Assembly (NCBI GenBank): GCA_963989385.1
Contig: OZ022498.1
Span: 1,991,501-2,055,500 of the forward strand
Direction of reading: 5' to 3'
Source of the DNA: Ctena decussata
Taxonomy: Eukaryota; Mollusca; Bivalvia; Lucinida; Lucinidae
DNA length: 64,000 nt
The notes under the pieces were generated by a model. The model was given only the letters and a program-made list of their open reading frames with translations, was not told where the DNA came from and did not search any database. Both the position numbers and the translations under genes were made by a program. Below, piece by piece: positions 12,301 through 21,300 of the stretch (the stretch's first letter is position 1; every line of letters starts with the position of its first letter).

Positions 12301-15300
12301 AACAGAACTCAGGACGAGAGTCATGTGCGCGTAAAGGCGGTAAAGCCCTCCTGTAAATTTAATACTGACTATTCCAAGACAGGGCTTCTGTTGTGGTTTC
12401 AAATAGCGCAGCTTAGTTACACGCCGAAAGACACAATTTACATAAAACTTTTAAACAGTTTTGTCAAAACAGAAAATCAAGAGAAAACGTTACCGTTCCT
12501 GTTGAGTAGTGTTTTAACGTCCCAGTAAAAAAATTTAGTCGTCGAGATGTTGCCTCTGAATTTGTGGGACTGCAAGTATTGCTCGGCCTGCGAAAAATGA
12601 CACCCAGGACTAGCAGCTCTGTCGCAGAAGCACCAGGCAGCCAGTCTATTTCGCGAGCCCCGATGGGCGGGGTAAAAGAAAAAAAAAGAAATAGAAAAAC
12701 TATGTGGGTGGATGGGTATCTGTATCAGGCTTAATCGTTCCATAAAGATGAGACCGTCAAAGGGATAGAAATATCATAATTTCATTATTATAAGTAATTT
12801 TATGTTTTTGTTGTCAGAAACTAAAACAAAACGCTGTCAAAACTGACCAATAATCAGATTTATTTTCTCGCCAATTCTTACGAAATTTGACCTAAATATC
12901 AGAGACAGGGGAAAAACGAGACCTATTAAAACGAGAAGGAGCAACTGAAAAAGTAAATTGATTTGATCTGAGAAAAAGAAAATGAAAATCCACATTGTTA
13001 AAAATTAAAAATGTTTGCATCCAGCGCATTCGTATTGTTAACACAGTGATGACAAAACCGGCTTCAGAGAAGTTCAACACCTGTCCTGGGATATGGACAT
13101 CAGTAGTAAAGGGCGTCACTATGGCCACGCCCGTCCGGAGACTAAGTCCGCAACCTGGGGCAGTCTCGGGCCGGGCGTGGCCATAGATGACACCGCTTTA
13201 GTAAGCTTGAAAAGGCTAGTTTGAAATAACTTAGTCTTTTTCAGGGGAAAGTCTATGTAAAAATGGCATAGGAGATGTCTTAAGAGGCTATACAGTAATA
13301 TGCGCCTGCTATGAGTCTCTTGGCCCTGTATCTCAAGACCTCACTATACCAGAGGCATAACTCTATAGCGTCAGTTGATGGTGTGAGTTGCTGTGGCATA
13401 CTCTTGTTCATTCTGTTCAATTTCTGAGGCTTTACAGTAATATGCGTCTGCTATGAGTCTCTTGACCCTGTATCTCAGGGCTCACTATACCAGAGGCATA
13501 ACTCTATAGCGTCAGTACTTGTTCCTTGGGGATTATAAAATCTTGTATCTCAAGATTTTAATGTTCTGGACTGAAATTATTTCTTACTAGCCTTCTAAAG
13601 CCTGACCACTACATTTGATGACGAGAAGATCTCTGCTCCCAGTGTGCTTGAACTTGTGGGTATCTAGTGGAAGGTCCACATATCCACATTGAAATTGTGG
13701 AGCTGATGTGGATGTCAAGTGGAAGGTCCACATATCCACATTGAAATTGTGGAGCTGATGTGGATGTCAAGTGGAAGGTCCACATATCCACATTGAAATT
13801 GTGGAGCTGATGTGGATGATGTGGACTTGATGTGTATGCAATGTGGAGGTTATGTGGATGATGTGGATCCACAATGTGGAGTTTCCACATGTCCACATCT
13901 ACATCTTAGACAAATCGGCTTACCCTGTCCCATTTCTGACAGACTGACACAATGCATCTCTAAACCTCACTGTTACAATGCCAAATGCCCAGAGTAAACA
14001 GTATTAGTAAACATATGATATACTCATAACTGAAGTGAAAAATACATACACGTATTCCTTTTTCATTTGTATCATTTTTCTGAAAGCTACTACTTGTTTT
14101 GTCTATTTATAGAATGAACAAAGTCAATCCAGATTTAACTCCCTTGTAATAACACCATAATATGAAAAAATTGAATAACTTTGTTATTTTTCGGCCGATT
14201 TTGATAAAATAAACACCAAAATGTAGATTTCATTATTCTCTACTTAATTTTTATATTTTAAAATGTGTTTCTATAAATAGTAACATGACCTTAATTAAAA
14301 TCAGATATATATGATATGCAAATTTCCAATCTTGTTTCAAGTAAACTGGTTTATGTATAGTTATATGTATTGGGAACTCGCATATTAATATTGCTGGTTT
14401 GCCGGTCATCACTGGACTGGAACTGGTGTGCACAACGGTTATACCGCCTGGGCCCGCAGATGCGAAGTCTATCGATTACATGTGAAACAGTAGAAGCCTT
14501 ATGGCTTAAGGGGTCGGAACATCCATGGTTCCGTAAAAGGTACCTCCGCTGGCAGGTCTCTGGTCCATAGCGACATTCAGGACTTGTGATCATGTAGATA
14601 TGGCTTCAAATCGCCAGGGCTTCCCAGGCATAGGGTAACCGACCGGGGAAGAAAAAGGTGCTGAACAGCACACTCTTCTTGCTAAATTTTTAAGTGCATA
14701 TTTTTGTCTTTACTGGCATGCAAGAAATAAAGATTGCATTTTTTGTGGCACTATAATCTTGATGAGAATTGTGTGAAATAATATATGAAACTCAAAATTC
14801 TATCCGTATATAAGTGTGATGTTCAGATATGAATTCATTCTAGTTTTGAACAGAGACAAGTAAGAAGCAAGAGAAAAAAAACAAAGCAGTTAAAGATATT
14901 TGATGAGTTATAATTCATCTCCTGATCATGAAGGACTTCTATCTAACACTTCTGAGCGATGGTTCTCTGAAATCTTTCCCTCAAAACACACAAAGCTCTT
15001 TTACTGTGAGACTAGATCACCCGATAAATATCGAAAGCGAAAAGTGGGAAGTTGCTTTGGTGGAATTAATTACACCATCTCGAGTCAATAATATTTCAGA
15101 AAACAATAACTTTTTCTTTTTGTCATTTCTGGACCAAGCGGTATTAAATGCTCAAGGAATAGATACGACAAAGGATTTGTGTGCTAGTGGAGAGGGCTGT
15201 CATGAATATAAATTATTTCTTCCTGAAGGAAATTACAACTCTCCACAGCATTTGGTGGATGAGATGCAATCTGTAATAGATACTAAACATGGATCTTTAA

Positions 15301-18300
15301 TGAAACAAATAAATGCTTCTATCAGCATTACTTATGTTAAAAGCACAAATCGCCTGAAAGTTGTTGCACAAAATCCAAACCAGGTCAGGATTCGCTTTCC
15401 AGCTTCACTTGGACAAGCTCTTGGAGTTAATCCGGATATGTCAGAAAACCCCATTGGAAACGAAAGACATGCTTTCAAATATGGAGTAGACCTAAATATA
15501 TTGCATAATCGCTTGTACGTGTACTCAGATGTAGTTGATTATACATACCTTGGTGACGTGACGGCCCCTATTTTGAGAGTTGTACCATTTGAGAATTCAA
15601 AACGCTCTCGGCAGTCACACAAAGAATTTGTCAACATGCACTACGTTCCAGTAGGAAAATCTTATATTGATCAAGTTCATATCAGTATCAAAGGTGATAC
15701 CGGTAAAAATATTCAGTTCAGCTCTGGAAAGACTTTAATTAAGTTACATTTCAGGCGGCGAATTAAATAAAAAAAAAGAAAATTGTTTGATTTCTTGTTG
15801 AATAAGAAACAGGAAATAAGTATAAATACAACACACTGTTACAAGCGTCACCATTTCAAGTAAAATCTTGAGAGAAAGCAGAATGTCTGGTAGTTCCAAT
15901 AACCTAACAAAAGCACACTGTGGGCTAACTTCTGAATCTTCAGGCTTGCCTGTCATTCCTGTTGTACAGAAAAGAAAAAGAAATCCTTCTACCTTTGGAC
16001 AGATTCGATACCTCATGAAACGATTGTCAACTGCTTTAGACAAAAGGCTCAGAGAGGGTAGACCTTTAAAGTATTGCCGACTATGCAGAGCGGAAATTCG
16101 TTCATTATGTCGTGAGGAGAAAGAAAAACAACACAAACTCAAAGGATACATACACAAGAAGAATAAACATTTAAGACGTTCCAGACGGACAAAGAATGAA
16201 TCTGGGGGTCAGAAATGTCATAGACGTAGTGAAGCTAAAGAGGATATCAACAGACAGACAGGGAACAAGCTGGAGTTAAAACCAATGAAATAAAGTGTTA
16301 GTCACTTTTTAAATGCTATGACGATTGAGTAACATTGGAAACTTGTATTAGTTTTCTAAATGTAGGTTTGTTAGAATTCAGTTGGTATTTAAATTATTGA
16401 CAGAATAAATAAAACAAATCTGATTTTAAATTATACACAGTTTTTTCACAATTTACTACATCATTTAGTTCACAAAAGTGCATGCAATTGGTAAAAATGT
16501 AAGAATTGTAGTGGTTTACCAAACTTAGCACAAGTTCTTCAATATCTATTGCAGACTATAAAAGAAAGAGTCAAAGGATATAACTTCATTCTTCAACCAG
16601 TCGTTAATGGGTCGATACCAGTGCAAGCAGTGCTTCCGTGAATTTGCTCGATCAGACAGCCTGAGAAGACATATGTCCAGTGGTGTTTGTAAAGCAACTA
16701 CAACTATGTCTGACAGCGAAGAAAGTACTATCTCAGAAGTGTCAGATGTAACTACAAACAGAAAATATTTGAAGGGAATGAAAGGACATTGGAGAATATG
16801 ATTATAGTAAACTCTCAGACGATCCAGATACAGAACCGTCAGAAGTCGAGACAGACAGTGAGTCTGCTAGTAAAGAGGAAAAACAGAAAGCCAAACGCAG
16901 GAAAATTCAAAAGACAAGTCCTTGGGATAGACTAATGAGAAGCACTTACAGAGACAATCAAGATCAGTTCGATGAAACAGTGGAAAATACCATGCAGGAG
17001 ACACCTAACATCGATGTTGAATCAGCTGAGGAAATGGCATATGAAGAACTGAAACCAAAATACAGATCAACGCTGGTTACCAAGTATCAAGACCTCGTGG
17101 CACTCGGGTCTGCTTTGAGAAAAGATCCTATCCACAAGAAAGTAATATCAACAGCTCACAGATTGAAAGAAGATGAAGACTATGATGAAGAAGAGGCGAT
17201 GCAGTATGCAGTGAAAAAAAGAAGATATCTACTTGAACGAAAACTTGACGAATATGAAAGACCAACTTTAACTGTTGAAGAGGAAACCCAGTGACATTGA
17301 TTCTTGATAGGACTTTAAAATAAACCATTTCAGCGATGGCAAAGCATTGAGATCATTTAGATAATAGTAGACCTGCAGTGGGACCTATCAAAAGAGTTTT
17401 ATTTACTATAAAAGACTAATGATCAATATGTAAACGAAGACAGAGGGACGGTCCTAATCCTCTGTCTGTCGTAACGAATAGGTGAGCGGGACAAATAAAG
17501 TTGTTCTGAATTTAAACTGTTGTTAATTGTCCTTTTCTTCCTAATTCTTATTATTGTCACAGTGAGGTTTTGAGATGCATTGTGTCAGTCTGTCAGAAAT
17601 GGGACAGGGTAAGCCGATTTGTCTAAGATGAAGATGTGGACATGTGGAAACTCCACATTGTGGATCCACATCATCCACATAACCTCCACATTGCATACAC
17701 ATCAAGTCCACATCATCCACATCAGCTCCACAATTTCAATGTGGATATGTGGACCTTCCACTTGACATCCACATCAGCTCCACAATTTCAATGTGGATAT
17801 GTGGACCTTCCACTTGACATCCACATCAGCTCCACAATTTCAATGTGGATATGTGGACCTTCCACTAGATACCCACAAGTTCAAGCACACTGGGAGCAGA
17901 GATCTTCTCGTCATCAAATGTAGTAGTCAGGCTTTAGAAGGCTAGTAAGAAATAATTTCAGTCCAGAACATTAAAATCTTGAGATACAAGATTTTATAAT
18001 CCCCAAGGAACAAGTACTGACGCTATAGAGTTATGCCTCTGGTATAGTGAGCCCTGAGATACAGGGTCAAGAGACTCATAGCAGACGCATATTACTGTAA
18101 AGCCTCAGAAATTGAACAGAATGAACAAGAGTATGCCACAGCAACTCACACCATCAACTGACGCTATAGAGTTATGCCTCTGGTATAGTGAGGTCTTGAG
18201 ATACAGGGCCAAGAGACTCATAGCAGGCGCATATTACTGTATAGCCTCTTAAGACATCTCCTATGCCATTTTTACATAGACTTTCCCCTGAAAAAGACTA

Positions 18301-21300
18301 AGTTATTTCAAACTAGCCTTTTCAAGCTTACTAAAGCGGTGTCATCTATGGCCACGCCCGGCCCGAGACTGCCCCAGGTTGCGGACTTAGTCTCCGGACG
18401 GGCGTGGCCATAGTGACGCCCTTTACTACTGACATCGATATGACATTCCAAATATCGATTAATGCCTATCGCTCCCCGGGTCTAAGGGAAATAACTGCAT
18501 TCACATTAATACTCTCACCAGGTAACAGGTAACCGATTACACTACTCAGCCCGCAATGAAGACATAAGCTCCAGTTGTACTCTTTGTGCCATCTATTAGT
18601 CTTTGACTTTTGTTTATTATCTAAAACAGCATCGAGGTCATCTGGTGGGTAAGTGTTGACCTCTTAGCTTTTCGCTTGCCATGTTTTGCTTTGTGTGTCG
18701 TCGTAATATTGTTTCCTTTTTAAGCTTCGTATTAATCTTTAATATTCAAAATTTTCTGAAAATATCTAATGTCCACGCTTTGCCATTACAATTGCATAAC
18801 GGAGAGCGTCTAATGTCAAATTTGGCTTCAATAGGCCCAGTGGTTTCTGAGGACATGATGTTTGAAAATGTTGACGGACGTCGAACGACGGAGGCCTGCC
18901 AACACGATAAGCTCACTTATGAGCCTTCGGCTCATGTAAGCTAAAAGGGCGGATACCATTGCTGTGTAACCATACCTGTTCAGGCAATGCAGTAGCATAG
19001 AATCGCCTAACTGCTATTTACGATCCTTACGAGGCTCTAGATCTCAAAATGAATGTTTTACTTACTGCTTTAAATTTGTCGATGCTAACCCTCTTCTTAG
19101 AATCACAGATAAAGTCAAAGAGTTTGTCTTCAAAATCTTCAATTCCTGAAGATATCAGATCACTGAAAATAGAATTAAGTCATGACATAAGAAATAGTTC
19201 TAAAAGCCTGTGTGAACAGCAAAGAATCGATCCAGGCTTTGCACCACGCCATCGGAACACTTTCTTATCTGCATTTACTATCTACAGATTTTGGGGTGTA
19301 AAATTGCGAAAATGGAAGCCTGTGATCAGTCTGCAGTCTGCATACAGAGCATTCTATTTTTGCACGATACGATTCATATAATGAACTGCTCAAATGTAGA
19401 CCTTTGCCAAAATGAATAAACTACTTGAATGTAGACCAGACTCTTGTACATATGAATCATATCAACTACTTAACTGTGGACCTTTTTATATACATGAATC
19501 ATTTACTTGACTGTAGAACCAGACTCTTGTACATATGAATCATATCAACTACTTAACTGTAGACCTTTGTATATATATGTGAATCAACTAATTGACTGTA
19601 GACAGATCCTTGTATATATGAAACATATCAACTACTTAACTGTAGACCTTTGTATTTATGAATCGATTACTTGACAGCAGACTTTGTATATATATAAATA
19701 AGTTACTTACCTGTAGACCTTTGTATAATATTGACACGACACGACAAAACCAACAAAGTGGCATGTGCGCCCAGCGAAGACTCAGATCAGCCTCGGCATC
19801 CGCCCAGTCTGATCAGAGTTTTTGGCTATGCGCTTAAAGGGAAGCTAAGGGTCTAAACTTGCTTGATCAGATTGGGCGGATACATATATGTCCAGGCCCC
19901 GAGGTTATAAAACTTTTTTCATACTCAACTCAGCTGAGCATGAAATTTTACCTGCTAATAGAAAGCTAATTACTGATAAGCACAGTTTTTTTCTTGCTCA
20001 GTTTAGCTGAGTATCAAATTTTCTCTGCTTATGAATATGAAAATGCCAACATTAGTTGGCATTTTCATATTTATCAGCAGAGAAAATTTCATGCTCAGCT
20101 GAGTTGAGTACGAAAAAAGTTTTATAACCTCGGGGCCAGGTTTATCTAGGTCTTCAATGGGCGCACATGCCACTTTGCTGGTTTTATCGTGTCGCGACTC
20201 ATATATATGAATCAACTACTTGACTGTCGAGATTTATATATACATGTATGACTCTTCTTATAATTTTGTACATATGAATCATCTGAACTATCCTACGATA
20301 GAGATGTTTGCAACAACAACAAAAAATGAATCATTTAAGACATTTTAGTGCAAAGTTTTGTACATATGACCCATATGAACTACTTTACAACAGAGTTGAG
20401 TACAAATGAAACATTCAGGCTATTGTATGACAAAGTTTTGTATATGTGACTCGTATAATCAGGTTTCTTATTATAGAACTCTCAGCATATGACCCGTACA
20501 AGAAGTATTTTATTATATATATATTATTAATCATGTATTAATATCTTTATACATACGAATATTATAAGTGCTATTTAGTTATGGAGATTTATATATAAGA
20601 ATCATATACAAATTATTATAATGTATATTTGTATTAACTTTTCGTTTAAGAATTATTATAGAGCTTTGTACATACAATCGAATAGGGACTATATTATTAC
20701 GTAGTTTTATGTACAAATATTTACATTATCAGTGTAGAGCTCTCCGTTAACCCAATTAAGTGATGCGGGCGTCAATGTTGTTTAAAAGTCAATAATTACA
20801 TTGTATCACGCGCTTCAGAGTGACAGTTCATCTCACTAACTAGCACGTGAAATCTACAACATTCCATGTGCTTGAATGGCTAGTAAACATTGAGTGACAG
20901 CTCGCTACGCCTACTTGCACACGAAATCTACAGCAGGAGGTGGAATTTACTGGTAGGCAGTGACAATGCGGCTGTTCCAAACTATTGCTAAATTCGGCCG
21001 GTAATGTCTTTTAAACAATCTTTATATATGTATTTCTTAATTTTTTTTTTTATCTTTTTATTGATCAAAAGCATCGTTTAATAATATAAATATAAGGAAT
21101 GAATGTTATTTTTTAAACGTTTACTGAAGTATAAACTACATCGGGTCACGAGCAAAGTTTACGTAAACCCCTTCGGGGTTCACTTACTTTGCTCGTGACC
21201 CGATGTAGTTTATACTTCAGTAAACGTTAAAAAAATAACATTCATTCCTTAAATGTCTCATTTGCATTAGAATCATGCAGGAACTATTTATTAAGCTTCA

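Larger units (their letters stand above)
13102..18430. mobile_element. Non-autonomous mini-Polinton/Maverick, 5329 bp, complete
   Basis: The element has terminal inverted repeats of about 878 bp (13102-13979 and 17553-18430) that begin AGTAGTAAAGGG, and it is flanked by exact GACATC duplications. AG ends, very long TIRs and a 6-bp duplication are established Polinton/Maverick features. The 3.6-kb interior carries, all on the plus strand, a penton-like gene, a small basic protein gene and a C2H2 zinc-finger gene in two frames. No PolB, retroviral-type integrase, cysteine protease, packaging ATPase or double-jelly-roll major capsid gene is present. Autonomous Polintons are about 15-20 kb, so this one must depend on enzymes supplied elsewhere (inference). 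The two TIR arms look almost identical, suggesting recent insertion or arm-to-arm conversion. It lies in GLS intron 2, opposite in gene direction to GLS. Confidence 0.9.
19380..20720. repeat. Degenerate minisatellite around TTGTACATATGAATCAT / ACTACTTAACTGTAGACC
   Basis: The motifs recur roughly every 35-45 bp from about 19376 to 19730 and resume after 20205, fading by about 20720. The array is interrupted by a family A MITE that itself contains a family B MITE. Confidence 0.7.

Noticed and set aside
13609..13896. 95-residue frame in each TIR arm (His/Pro-rich)
   Set aside because: It is a by-product of the 52-bp tandem units and GTGGAT motifs. Composition is repetitive and there is no start context or family resemblance.
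14351..14593. 80-residue minus-strand frame between TIR and penton gene
   Set aside because: No recognisable motif, opposite strand to the element's genes, and short enough to occur by chance.
15744..16157. 137-residue minus-strand frame in the mini-Polinton
   Set aside because: It is antisense to the basic protein gene, whose composition and position are better supported.
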